Made by a program: the position numbers and the translations under genes. Positions 35,522 to 43,666 of a stretch of 64,000 bases of DNA are shown here, piece after piece (position 1 is the first letter of the stretch; each line of letters opens with the position of its first letter). The notes beneath the pieces are model-generated. The model saw nothing but the letters and a program-made list of their open reading frames with translations, made no database searches and had not been told where the DNA came from. This DNA is from Litorimonas sp. (GTDB lineage: Bacteria > Pseudomonadota > Alphaproteobacteria > Caulobacterales > Maricaulaceae), in the NCBI GenBank assembly GCA_029936425.1, contig JAPYSU010000010.1, positions 1 through 64,000 of the forward strand, read 5' to 3'.

Positions 35522-35931
35522 GTCAGGAAGCAATAGCCAAAGCGGTGCATTCGGCGTTGTCGCAAAGTACCGCCATTCAGGACGCTCTTGGCACGCCGCC
35601 CCGTCTCTATGACAGCGCCCCCGAAGATCCCGTTTTTCCCTATCTCAGCTACGGCGCGATGCGCCGCGAAGATGTCGGCGGGGACGAAACGCAGCTTCAT
35701 TTACATCAGATGACTCTGCATCTCTGGTCGCGATATGCGGGGCGGGCGGAAGTTCTGGCTTTGCTGGCTCAGCTTGAGGCGGTGGTCACGGATTTGGACG
35801 GCCTCGCCGGGCATTTACTGACAGGCAGCCTCGTCAGCGCAACCCCGCTTTATTCCGACATCTTGCGCGCGCCGGATGGCCGAACCCATCACGGCTTGCT
35901 GCGCCTGTCTTACCTTGTTCAAGCCCCCTAA
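35518..35931 (+). CDS. GTA tail terminator (gp8-like, DUF3168)
   Basis: 137 residues from the ATG at 35518 after GAGGAGG. DUF3168 features: IAKAVHSALSQSTAIQDALG, YDSAPEDPVFPYLSYGA, HQMTLHLWSRYAGRAEVLAL and a closing beta strand LLRLSYLVQAP. It caps the tail tube in siphophage-like particles. Confidence 0.88.
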   Translation: MSQEAIAKAVHSALSQSTAIQDALGTPPRLYDSAPEDPVFPYLSYGAMRREDVGGDETQLHLHQMTLHLWSRYAGRAEVLALLAQLEAVVTDLDGLAGHLLTGSLVSATPLYSDILRAPDGRTHHGLLRLSYLVQAP

Positions 35932-35952
35932 TTTTATCGAAAGGAGCCTTCC

Positions 35953-36363
35953 ATGAGCGCTCAACGCGGACGGGATATGCTCGTCAAACTCAAACAGGAG
36001 GATGAGAGTTATGTCACCCTTGCCGGCTTGCGGACGAAAACGCTCCGCCTGAATGCGCGGGTCGTCGATGTGACGGACAGCGACTCGGCGCAAGGGTGGA
36101 AAGAACTCCTGCCCAATGCCGGGGTGAAATCTGCCGAAGTCTCAGGGCAGGGAATATTTCGTGACGCGGCGTCTGCCGCGCAGGTGAGACAAGCCTTTTT
36201 TGAGCAAGACAGTTTGGAGTTACGGTTCCTTTTGCCGGGCTTTGGCCAGATTGACGGCGCGTTTCTGATTTCGACCCTGACCTATTCCGGCAGTTACCAA
36301 GGCGAGGCCGGGTTTGATATTACCCTGATGAGCGCCGGTGCGCCCGTGTTCAGCGCGCTATGA
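35953..36363 (+). CDS. GTA major tail protein (gp9-like)
   Basis: 136 residues, the usual length for the TP901-1-type tail tube protein. Motifs: AQRGRDMLVKLKQ, LAGLRTKTLRLNARVVDVTDSDS and GEAGFDITLMSAGAPVF at the end. SD AAGGAG precedes the ATG. It polymerises into the tail tube. Overlaps the next gene by 4 bases. Confidence 0.9.
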   Translation: MSAQRGRDMLVKLKQEDESYVTLAGLRTKTLRLNARVVDVTDSDSAQGWKELLPNAGVKSAEVSGQGIFRDAASAAQVRQAFFEQDSLELRFLLPGFGQIDGAFLISTLTYSGSYQGEAGFDITLMSAGAPVFSAL

Positions 36364-36671
36364 GTCCGCATTCCCGAACCGTCCAATTGGGCAGAAAATC
36401 TTATTCTCTTCGTTTCACTCTGGCGGCGCTTCTTGTCCTCTCTCGCCGCTTGGAGTGTCCGGGGCCAAAGGCATTGTCCCGCTGCCTGCAAAGCCCCGAT
36501 CGATCCGTGCGACTTACCACCGCGCGGGTCATGCTGGCCTGTCTGCTTTCCCCGGAAGATCTGACTCCGGGGAAGGCAGACAGAGTCGCATTCAAGGCCA
36601 GCGAAACAGAATTGGCAGAGGTGATGAAGGTGATGGCGGACATGATTGAGGAGGCGTTCGAGAATGTCTGA
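36360..36671 (+). CDS. GTA tail assembly protein (gp10-like)
   Basis: 103 residues in the gp10 family: RTVQLGRKSYSLRFTLAALLVLSRRLE and a helical C-terminus ETELAEVMKVMADMIEEAFE. By position and family it is a tail assembly chaperone partner. Overlaps gp9 by 4 bases and gp10.1 by 8 bases. Confidence 0.8.
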   Translation: MSPHSRTVQLGRKSYSLRFTLAALLVLSRRLECPGPKALSRCLQSPDRSVRLTTARVMLACLLSPEDLTPGKADRVAFKASETELAEVMKVMADMIEEAFENV

Positions 36672-36876
36672 AACAACGAAGTGGCCGTTTGAGACCTGGC
36701 TCCGATTGGCAGTTTTACAGATGGGCCAAACGCCTGAAAGCTTCTGGTCAATGGATGTCGCGGACTGGCTGACGCTCTGTAAAAGAGAGAGCGGCAAGGC
36801 GATGTCATCCGTTGATTTTGACGCCTTACAGAAACAATTTCCTGACGCGGAGGTCACAGATGACGGAGACAGATAG
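36664..36876 (+). CDS. GTA tail assembly chaperone (gp10.1-like)
   Basis: 70 residues from the ATG at 36664. The pattern PFETWLRLAVLQMGQTPESFWSM matches the small alphaproteobacterial phage tail chaperone family. Overlaps both neighbours (8 and 17 bases), which fits coupled translation of chaperones with the tape measure gene. Confidence 0.8.
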   Translation: MSETTKWPFETWLRLAVLQMGQTPESFWSMDVADWLTLCKRESGKAMSSVDFDALQKQFPDAEVTDDGDR

Positions 36877-37270
36877 AGCGGCTCGGGCCGTCTCTGATTT
36901 CGATATTGAAGGGGCGGCTGATGCCGCAAACGACATGGCGCAGGCCTTCGAGAAAGCGGGGGATCGCATTTCAAATGCTCTGGAACGCGCCGCCCGAAAG
37001 GGGGAGTTTTCTTTCTCGAATTTAGCCGAATCCATTACGCGGGATCTGGCCAGATTGGCCGTGACAGAACTGATTTCAGACCCGCTTCAATCCGTGTTCA
37101 ACTCTGCCATTCAATCTATTTCAGGGCAGGGCAGTTCCGCGAAACCTTCTCCCATAAATGTCACGATGAATGTGTCTGGCGTTAGCTCCCCGTCGGAGTT
37201 CAAGAAGTCGGAAACACAGCTCGCGGCAGGTCTGTCGCGGGCGTTAAATCAGGGGCGAAAGCTCCTTTAA
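36860..37270 (+). CDS. GTA tape-measure-like protein (gp11-like), short
   Basis: 136 residues from the ATG at 36860. Helical, with FDIEGAADAANDMAQAFEKAGDRISNALERA and LAESITRDLARLAVTELISDPL, the family core ending in the LARAL/GRKLL-like tail. RcGTA gp11 is about 219 residues as I recall, so this version is much shorter, which predicts a shorter tail if tail length follows this protein. Overlaps gp10.1 by 17 bases. Confidence 0.75.
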   Translation: MTETDRAARAVSDFDIEGAADAANDMAQAFEKAGDRISNALERAARKGEFSFSNLAESITRDLARLAVTELISDPLQSVFNSAIQSISGQGSSAKPSPINVTMNVSGVSSPSEFKKSETQLAAGLSRALNQGRKLL

Positions 37271-37294
37271 AATTTTCCATTCAATGAGATAATT

Positions 37295-37918
37295 ATGACG
37301 GAATTTCACAATGTCCGCTTTCCGATGTCGCTTGCCTTTGGGGCGAGTGGAGGGCCGGAATTTACCACACAGATTTCGCAGCTCTCTAGCGGGCAGGAAT
37401 ATCGTAACGCCCCACATGCTCTGCCGCGCCGGAAATTCGACGCAATCGCAGGGGTTAAGTCAAAGGAACAGCTTGCTGAATTAATACAGTTTTTTATATA
37501 CCGAAAAGGACGGTTGCACAGTTTTCGCTTTTCCGACCCCTTTGACAATTGCTCCTGTTCTATAGAGAGAACGCCGTCAAACCTCGATCAGACCCTCGGG
37601 CAAGGCGATGGAATGACAACCAAGTTTCAACTTGTCAAAGACTATGGTGGTCTCGCGCGTCCTATCACAAAGCCTCTGGAAAATTCGGTTTTGATTGGCG
37701 TTGATGGGCAGTCGGTTTCACCGCCCGATATTGCCATAGATTACCTGACGGGGATCATAACTTTCGTCTCGCCGCCGACCCCCGGAGCCGTTCTTACAGC
37801 CGGCTTTTCTTTTGATACGGTCGTGCGGTTTGATACCGATTTTCTTGATATGACCTTGGAGGATTTCGGCGCCGGGCAGATGCGCAGCCTGCCTATGGTG
37901 GAGCTGCCTTATGCGTGA
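37295..37918 (+). CDS. GTA distal tail protein (gp12-like, DUF2460)
   Basis: 207 residues, typical DUF2460 length and pattern: FHNVRFPMSLAFGASGGPEF at the start, RRKFDAIAGVKSKEQLAEL, FFIYRKGRLHSFRFSDPFD, and VRFDTDFLDMTLEDFGAG near the end. It forms the ring at the tail tip. SD GAGATAAT-like is weak; it overlaps gp13 by 8 bases. Confidence 0.9.
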   Translation: MTEFHNVRFPMSLAFGASGGPEFTTQISQLSSGQEYRNAPHALPRRKFDAIAGVKSKEQLAELIQFFIYRKGRLHSFRFSDPFDNCSCSIERTPSNLDQTLGQGDGMTTKFQLVKDYGGLARPITKPLENSVLIGVDGQSVSPPDIAIDYLTGIITFVSPPTPGAVLTAGFSFDTVVRFDTDFLDMTLEDFGAGQMRSLPMVELPYA

Positions 37919-38570
37919 CCTTTCTCCGGACTTAATTAATTCCCTTTCTCAGTCCGTTACGACTTTTTGCATGGCTTGGAAACTGGAGCTGAAAGACGGA
38001 CGCGTCTTTGGATTTTCAGAGCATGACCGCGACCTCGTCATTGACGGCGTGACCTATTCTGCCGGGTCGAGCCTAACAGAATCTGAAGCTGAACATCGTC
38101 TTGGCTTTGCCTCTGACAATGGCGCGATTGAAGGCGTATTGGACGCGGCCTCAATTTCAGAAAGCGATATCACGGACGGTATTTTGCAAGAGGCCAAACT
38201 GTCCCGCCTGAAAGTCAACTGGCAGGACCCGACGCAATTTATTGTCATCTCCGTTGGCGACTTGGGACAGGTCACGACTCGCCGGGATCATTATGAAATT
38301 GAGTGGCTCGGCCTGTCCCATAAGCTCGGCCGGTCGACGGGCCGCGTATTTTCAAAAAAGTGTGACGCCAGCTTTGGCGACGCGCGTTGCGGGGTGGACG
38401 CGTCGCAATTTCCGGACGGAACAGTTTGTCCGAAAACCCTTGAGGCCTGCCGCCATCAATTCGGCAATGTCATTAATTTTCGCGGTTTTCCCTTTTTGCT
38501 CGGTGATGACGGCCTTTATTCCGGCCCCAAGGAAGGCGCGCCCAAGGATGGCGGCTCACGTTATAAATGA
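37911..38570 (+). CDS. GTA tail hub protein (gp13-like, DUF2163), internally shortened
   Basis: 219 residues against roughly 290 in RcGTA gp13. The DUF2163 domain is complete (TFCMAWKLELKDGRVFGFSEHD, LSHKLGRSTGRVFSKKCDA). In the C-terminal BR0599 domain, CDASFGDARCGVD is followed within a few residues by CPKTLEACRHQFGNVINFRGFP; the ~65-70 residues normally between these blocks are missing. The Cys pairs are kept. It stays in frame with its neighbours, so it is likely expressed. Overlaps gp14 by 4 bases. Confidence 0.85.
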   Translation: MRDLSPDLINSLSQSVTTFCMAWKLELKDGRVFGFSEHDRDLVIDGVTYSAGSSLTESEAEHRLGFASDNGAIEGVLDAASISESDITDGILQEAKLSRLKVNWQDPTQFIVISVGDLGQVTTRRDHYEIEWLGLSHKLGRSTGRVFSKKCDASFGDARCGVDASQFPDGTVCPKTLEACRHQFGNVINFRGFPFLLGDDGLYSGPKEGAPKDGGSRYK

Positions 38571-39010
38571 ACGACATTCAAAGGCGCGTCCTTACAGAGG
38601 CCAAGCGCTGGCTCGACACGCCCTATCAGCATCAGGCGAGTGAATGCGGGGCGGGATGCGATTGTCTGGGCCTTGTTCGCGGGATTTATCGCCGCCTCTA
38701 TGGCGGGGAGCCTGTCGCCCCGCCGCCCTATACACCCTATTGGGCCGAACAATGCGGCGAAGAGACGTTGCGAAAGGCCGCGCGAGACTGGTTGATAGAA
38801 ATCCCGAACGCCCAGGCCCGCCCCGGCGATGCCCTGTTATTCCGCATGAGCTTGGACGCACCTTGTAAACATATCGCCATTCTCTCTGCGCCGAACATTA
38901 TCACTCATGCCTATTGGGGCCGCGCCGTGGTGGAGAGTTTTTTCGTTCCCTATTGGCAACGCCGTTGGGCCCACAGTTTCCGTTTTCCTGAGAAAGGTAA
39001 CTATGAGTGA
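38567..39010 (+). CDS. GTA NlpC/P60 cell-wall peptidase (gp14-like)
   Basis: 147 residues. Catalytic Cys33 in GAGCDCLGLVRGIYRRLYG, His around 101 in CKHIAILS and another His in ITHAYWG. WLDTPYQHQASECG is a typical GTA gp14 start. It sits in the tail tip and should cut peptidoglycan during DNA entry. In RcGTA the tip gene follows directly; here a toxin-antitoxin pair intervenes. Confidence 0.9.
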   Translation: MNDIQRRVLTEAKRWLDTPYQHQASECGAGCDCLGLVRGIYRRLYGGEPVAPPPYTPYWAEQCGEETLRKAARDWLIEIPNAQARPGDALLFRMSLDAPCKHIAILSAPNIITHAYWGRAVVESFFVPYWQRRWAHSFRFPEKGNYE

Positions 39011-39088
39011 CAGCGTTTTGGTCTTGCAAATATGGATTTTACCTTTAAATATATCATCATGATACATTTAGTTTAGGCATTTAATATT
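39011..39088 (+). promoter_or_regulatory. AT-rich promoter/operator of the toxin-antitoxin pair
   Basis: A strongly AT-rich 78-base segment after gp14. A perfect inverted repeat TATCAT-C-ATGATA (39052-39064) lies 25 bases before the toxin ATG, as expected for antitoxin autoregulation. An ATG at 39003 overlapping the gp14 stop opens a 19-codon frame (MSDSVLVLQ...) that may be a remnant. Confidence 0.55.
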
Positions 39089-39400
39089 ATGTGGGACCCG
39101 GCTACAGCGACAAGCGAACTTAATAAATTAGGGAATATGCTTAATCTTGATTTGGTTTTAACTGATCATGCAAAGGAACGACTCGATGAAAGAAACATTA
39201 CTACAGGTGACATTCTACATATAATCAGAACAGGATTTGTGTATGACGCTCCGCAGCCTGCCTCACGCGATTATTACAAGTACGCAATAGAAGGTAGATC
39301 GCCGAACAGTAACGGGCGGACGATAAAATTAATTATAATCCCTGATGTCAAAGCTTGCGGTGTCAAGTTGATAACAATCATGTGGAAAGATAAAACATGA
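39089..39400 (+). CDS. DUF4258-type toxin of a toxin-antitoxin pair
   Basis: 103 residues. The core LVLTDHAKERLDERNITTGDILHIIRTG fits DUF4258, a small RelE-related fold, and the C-terminal strands KLIIIPDVKACGVKLITIMWKDK end like that family. It overlaps the next gene by 4 bases. By family it would be an mRNA-cleaving toxin, but activity is not shown. Codon use and AT content differ sharply from the GTA genes on both sides, pointing to later insertion. Confidence 0.75.
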   Translation: MWDPATATSELNKLGNMLNLDLVLTDHAKERLDERNITTGDILHIIRTGFVYDAPQPASRDYYKYAIEGRSPNSNGRTIKLIIIPDVKACGVKLITIMWKDKT

Positions 39401-39891
39401 CAAAAATGAGCAAAGTGAAAGATTATAAATACACCGAATGCGGTCTTGATAATGTGATCTTAAAAGATATGCCTTATCAAGAGGATGATGATGGCAACAT
39501 TATTTTCCGGATACCTGCGGTTAACCTACTTCACGCAGTCATCGCTTTCGGCATTGTAATGTCGGAAAGTGGAATGCTGCCTGATGAATTAAAGTTCATT
39601 CGAACAGAATTAGGCTTAACACAGTCTGAACTCGGCGAGAGAGTACAGAAAGATGGTCAAACTGTTGGCCGGTGGGAGCGTGGAGATAATCCAATTGACC
39701 AAACAGCAGAGGTGGTCATTCGAATGATGATAATAGAACACCTAGAAGGTATCGGGTTTTTCAATCTCATCGATGTGGATGAAAGCGAAATGCGTGTTGA
39801 GAATTTAAGCAGAAAGTGTATTCCATCTACGCGAAACGATCCAATTAAAATTAGTCCAGATGGAAACAAAGGGTATCGCTTAGTAGCCTGA
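39397..39891 (+). CDS. HTH antitoxin paired with DUF4258 toxin
   Basis: 164 residues. The N-terminus YKYTECGLDNVILKDMPYQE and the PAVNLLHAVIAFGIV segment belong to the antitoxin family usually found next to DUF4258 toxins. An Xre-type HTH follows (about 70-105): LKFIRTELGLTQSELGERVQKDGQTVGRWERG. It should neutralise the toxin and repress the pair. The start may be 39397 or the ATG at 39406. A strong terminator follows 33 bases after the stop. Confidence 0.8.
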   Translation: MTKMSKVKDYKYTECGLDNVILKDMPYQEDDDGNIIFRIPAVNLLHAVIAFGIVMSESGMLPDELKFIRTELGLTQSELGERVQKDGQTVGRWERGDNPIDQTAEVVIRMMIIEHLEGIGFFNLIDVDESEMRVENLSRKCIPSTRNDPIKISPDGNKGYRLVA

Positions 39892-39923
39892 CTTAATCAC
39901 TAATAAATCCGTATAATTATTGG

Positions 39924-39949
39924 GCCCGCCTTTGGCGGGTTTTTTTTTT
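39924..39949 (+). terminator. Intrinsic terminator between the antitoxin and the GTA tip gene
   Basis: Stem of six G-C pairs plus a G-T pair (39924-39930 with 39934-39940, three-base loop) followed by ten T (39940-39949). It ends 13 bases before the ATG of the 1221-residue GTA tip gene, so transcripts from upstream would stop here unless antiterminated. Confidence 0.9.
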
Positions 39950-39962
39950 GGGAAATTATAAT

Positions 39963-42900
39963 ATGACCACACTTGCTGTGACCGCCGCCAATATTGCGGC
40001 CAATACCGCCGCTCAGGCAGCCACCGCCTTTGCGCTTTCCACGGCCAACCGCGCCATATCCCATATTTTCGATAACCGCGTCTTGGAGGGCCCAAGACTG
40101 GAAAGTCTGCATGTGCAGACGTCCCGGGACGGCGCGCCCATGTCGCGTGTCTATGGACGGGTGAGACTGGCGGGACAGGTCATCTGGGCCTCGCGCCTTC
40201 GCGAAATACGGACGGAAGAAGAAGTGCAGAGCGGGAAGGGCGGCGGGCCAAGCCGGACAAATTATAGCTATACGATGAGTTTTGCGGTGGGTCTCTGCGA
40301 AGGCGAAATTCTGGGCGTGGATCGCCTCTGGGCTAATGGCGAACCTCTGGAGAGCGCTGGACTAACAATGCGCGTTTACAAAGGCACGTCCGATCAAATG
40401 CCGGATCCGATTATCAGCGCGATAGAAGGCGAAGGCATTCCGGCCTTTAGAAATACGGCCTATGTCGTGTTTGAAGACTTTCCTCTGGACGGGTTCGGGG
40501 CGCGGCTGCCGCAAATAAACGCCGAAGTTCTGCGGGTTCCCCCGATGCAGGCGGGGCAAAAAATGGAAACTCTGGTCAAATCGGTGAGCCTGCTCCCCGG
40601 GTCGGGCGAGTTCGCCTATGCGGCTCAGATTATCGAGGAAACACCAGAGCCAGGCATCACCCGTCCGATAAATATGAACAATCTGTCCGGAAAAGCAGAT
40701 ATTCTGCTCGCTCTGGATCAGCTCGAAGATCAGCTGCCCAATTGCCGCCATGTGTCGATCATTACCTCCTGGTTCGGAACGGATTTGCGCTGCGGGGAAT
40801 GTGAAATTCGGCCCGGTGTGGAAAGCCGAACCCGCATAACTCCGGAGGCGCAATGGCAGGTCGGGATGAACGCGAGAGGCCAAGCCTATCTGGTTTCGTC
40901 TGATGAAGAGGGCCGCCCGAATTACGGCGGCACGCCGTCTGATGAGTCTATTTTACAGGCTATCCAGACGCTCAAACAGCGCGGTTTCAAAGTCACGCTT
41001 TATCCGTTCATTCTGATGGACATACCGGACGGGCCAAGCCCGTTTCCCTGGCGGGGACGAATTAGCTCGAGCGACGGGACAGACGGCCATGCCGGAATAG
41101 CGGAACAGGTGGCGCAATTTTTTGATGGGCCAAATGGCTTTCGCAATTTCGTTCTGCATTATGCAAAGCTGGCGCAGGAAGCCGGAGGCGTGGACGGGTT
41201 TGTGCTCGGCTCTGAAATGCGGGGCCTGACGACTTTGCGTGGAGAGCGGGCGGGCGGTAAATCAACTTACCCGGCTGTTACGCATCTCGTGAGCTTGGCG
41301 TCGGAGGTGCACGCGATAATTGGGTCTGACGCCATGCTGACCTACGCCGCCGATTGGAGCGAGTATTTCGGACATCACCCTCGGGATGGGAGCGGCGATG
41401 TCAGCTTCCACCTCGACCCGCTCTGGGCCAGCCCCGATATCTCGGCTGTGGGAATAGACGCCTATTTCCCGCTCTCGGATTGGCGGGAGGGCGCGCACCT
41501 GGATCAGAATTTGGCGCGTTATATTTATGATTTGGAGTATCTTCAAAGTCAGATTGAAGGCGGGGAAGGCTATGATTATTTCTATGGCTCTGATGCTGAC
41601 CGGGACGCGCAAATTCGCTCTTCGATTACCGATGGCGGGGCAGGAAAGCCCTGGGTGTTTCGGTATAAGGATATTCGAAACTGGTGGTCGCAGCCGCATT
41701 TCGACCGCATCGGCGGCGTCGAGGTTGCGCAGCCCACGGCATGGCAACCGCAATCCAAACCCGTAATCTTTACGGAAATTGGCTGTCCTGCCGTCCATTT
41801 CGGCGCAAACCAACCCAATGTCTTCTATGATCCCAAAAGCAGTGAGAGCCGTCTGCCCTATTTTTCCAATGGGGAGCGCGACGATTTCATTCAAAGGCGC
41901 TATCTCGAAGCCTTCATTTCCTATTGGGACAACCCGGCCCATAACCCCATCTCCCCGAACTATCCGGGCCGGATGATTGACACGGACCGGACAAGTGTCT
42001 GGACATGGGACGCGCGTCCTTTTCCTGATTTTTCGGCCCGTGACGACGTCTGGTCGGACGGAGAAAACTGGGAAAAGGGTCACTGGATTACGGGCCGGGT
42101 AGGACTTGTCACTCTGGCAGATATTGTCCGCGATATCGCCGCTCAAAGCGGTTTGGTGGATATAGACACTCAGGGACTGAACGGGCTAGTTCAAGGCTAT
42201 CATCTTGATCGGCCCATGAGCGCCCGCGCCGCGATTTCCGCTTTGAGCGAACTATACGGATTCAGCCTGGCCCAGCGGGCGGGGACGGTTGCTTTCTTCT
42301 CCCTTGGCGAGGGCGAAGTACAGATACTCACACCCCACGACTTGATGGACAATACCGACGGCCCGGTCACGCGGAGCCATGCCGATCCGGCTGAGAGCTT
42401 ACGAGATGTGAGATTGCATTTTATCGACGCTGGAACGGAGTATCAGCTTGGCCTTGCCTCCGCGCGTGACCGGCTATCCGAGACAGAACGAATTTTGGAT
42501 ATAAATGCGCCCGTCGTCATGGACCGGAGCTTTGCCAATTACCTCTGCGATAATTTGATAAAGCGGATAGAGACGCAGAGCGAAAGCCTGCGCTTTTCTT
42601 TGTCGCCGCAAAACATGACATTAGAAGCGGGCGATCGCGTGAGGCTCTCGGAAATAGGCGATGTCTGGCGGATTGAAACACTTGATGGCCAAAATGTGCA
42701 GGCAAAGCGCGATACGGGTGAGGCCGTTCTGGCCAATTCCGGCGGAACCCCTGATGTGAACACGCCCATTACCTATCCCGGCCGGCCCATTCCCATTGCG
42801 CTTGACTTGCCAGCTCCCTTCACCGGGCTCGCCGTCGGAGCTCTGCTCTCGCCGTTTAGCGATACGGTGATAGAGGTGACAGGCGAAAGCGTGGATCTTC

Positions 42901-43628
42901 GGGCGCCTCTGCGCCTCGGCGCTTTGCTGACTGATATCCCGCCGGGTCCGACCGCTTATTTTGACCGGGCTGCGGAATTTGAAATTCTCATGGCGGGCGG
43001 CGGGCTGAGCAGTAAATCTGAAGAGGCGGTGCTGGCTGGCGCAAACCGTTTTGCGGTGGAGACGCCCCGCGGCTGGGATATATTGCAAATGGCCAATATC
43101 ACGCTCATCGGGCCGAACCGCTATCGCTGCGGCGCAGTTCTGCGCGGCGTCGGGAGCGAAGGTTATAGCCGAGAAGGGGTGTCTGCAGGCGCGCGAATTG
43201 TCTGGCTGAATGCGGGGATAGAGACTTTGAGCCTCAATCCGGAGTATATCGGGGAGACCGTGTCTTTGACCGCGACGGCCGCTGGACAACAAAGCAATCC
43301 GGTGGAACTCAGCTATGCCGCAAGTCATATCAAACCCCTCAGCCCCGCGCATCTCAGTGTCCAGAAAGAAAACGGACTCCTTAACCTTAGCTGGATACGC
43401 CGGAGCCGCGTGGACGCGGATAGCTGGCTCGGCGAGGTGCCCCTAGGCGAAGGAAGAGAAAGATATCGCGTCAGATTGTGGAGCGGTGACTCCCTGGCGG
43501 AGGCGGCAGAAGTCACAACGCCCAGCTATCAATCCGCCGCTACAAACATCACTCATATAGATGTCGCCCAGGGTTCGGATTTGGCGGGCTGGGGCGCATC
43601 AGCAAAACTTCTGATTTCCCCCATCTAA
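39963..43628 (+). CDS. GTA host-specificity tip protein (gp15-like, TIM-barrel)
   Basis: 1221 residues from the ATG at 39963; the open frame begins at 39948 inside the T run of the terminator. The N-terminal part has helical repeats and VSRVYGRVRLAGQVIW-type tail motifs. The GTA TIM-barrel domain (about 420-720) has FVLGSEMRGLTTLRG, DPLWASPDISAVGIDAYFPLSDWR, PVIFTEIGCPAVHFGANQPN and SVWTWDARPFPDF. The Phage-tail_3 domain and receptor-binding parts follow. It is the large fibre hub that contacts the recipient. Complete, with no frameshift seen. SD is weak (GGGAAA). Confidence 0.93.
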   Translation: MTTLAVTAANIAANTAAQAATAFALSTANRAISHIFDNRVLEGPRLESLHVQTSRDGAPMSRVYGRVRLAGQVIWASRLREIRTEEEVQSGKGGGPSRTNYSYTMSFAVGLCEGEILGVDRLWANGEPLESAGLTMRVYKGTSDQMPDPIISAIEGEGIPAFRNTAYVVFEDFPLDGFGARLPQINAEVLRVPPMQAGQKMETLVKSVSLLPGSGEFAYAAQIIEETPEPGITRPINMNNLSGKADILLALDQLEDQLPNCRHVSIITSWFGTDLRCGECEIRPGVESRTRITPEAQWQVGMNARGQAYLVSSDEEGRPNYGGTPSDESILQAIQTLKQRGFKVTLYPFILMDIPDGPSPFPWRGRISSSDGTDGHAGIAEQVAQFFDGPNGFRNFVLHYAKLAQEAGGVDGFVLGSEMRGLTTLRGERAGGKSTYPAVTHLVSLASEVHAIIGSDAMLTYAADWSEYFGHHPRDGSGDVSFHLDPLWASPDISAVGIDAYFPLSDWREGAHLDQNLARYIYDLEYLQSQIEGGEGYDYFYGSDADRDAQIRSSITDGGAGKPWVFRYKDIRNWWSQPHFDRIGGVEVAQPTAWQPQSKPVIFTEIGCPAVHFGANQPNVFYDPKSSESRLPYFSNGERDDFIQRRYLEAFISYWDNPAHNPISPNYPGRMIDTDRTSVWTWDARPFPDFSARDDVWSDGENWEKGHWITGRVGLVTLADIVRDIAAQSGLVDIDTQGLNGLVQGYHLDRPMSARAAISALSELYGFSLAQRAGTVAFFSLGEGEVQILTPHDLMDNTDGPVTRSHADPAESLRDVRLHFIDAGTEYQLGLASARDRLSETERILDINAPVVMDRSFANYLCDNLIKRIETQSESLRFSLSPQNMTLEAGDRVRLSEIGDVWRIETLDGQNVQAKRDTGEAVLANSGGTPDVNTPITYPGRPIPIALDLPAPFTGLAVGALLSPFSDTVIEVTGESVDLRAPLRLGALLTDIPPGPTAYFDRAAEFEILMAGGGLSSKSEEAVLAGANRFAVETPRGWDILQMANITLIGPNRYRCGAVLRGVGSEGYSREGVSAGARIVWLNAGIETLSLNPEYIGETVSLTATAAGQQSNPVELSYAASHIKPLSPAHLSVQKENGLLNLSWIRRSRVDADSWLGEVPLGEGRERYRVRLWSGDSLAEAAEVTTPSYQSAATNITHIDVAQGSDLAGWGASAKLLISPI

Positions 43629-43666
43629 GCCATTGAAAACGCCGTCGTCCCGCTTACATTCCTAAC

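Noticed and set aside
39011..39950. Insertion sequence or prophage fragment as the source of the AT-rich segment
   Set aside because: No transposase, integrase, terminal inverted repeats or clear target duplication is visible; only the toxin-antitoxin pair is present.
41262..42146. 294-residue minus-strand frame opposite the GTA tip gene
   Set aside because: Shadow of the TIM-barrel coding region; composition follows the complementary codons.
27904..43628. Ordinary active prophage
   Set aside because: No integrase, repressor, replication or lysis genes; gene order and families match GTA g1-g15 instead.
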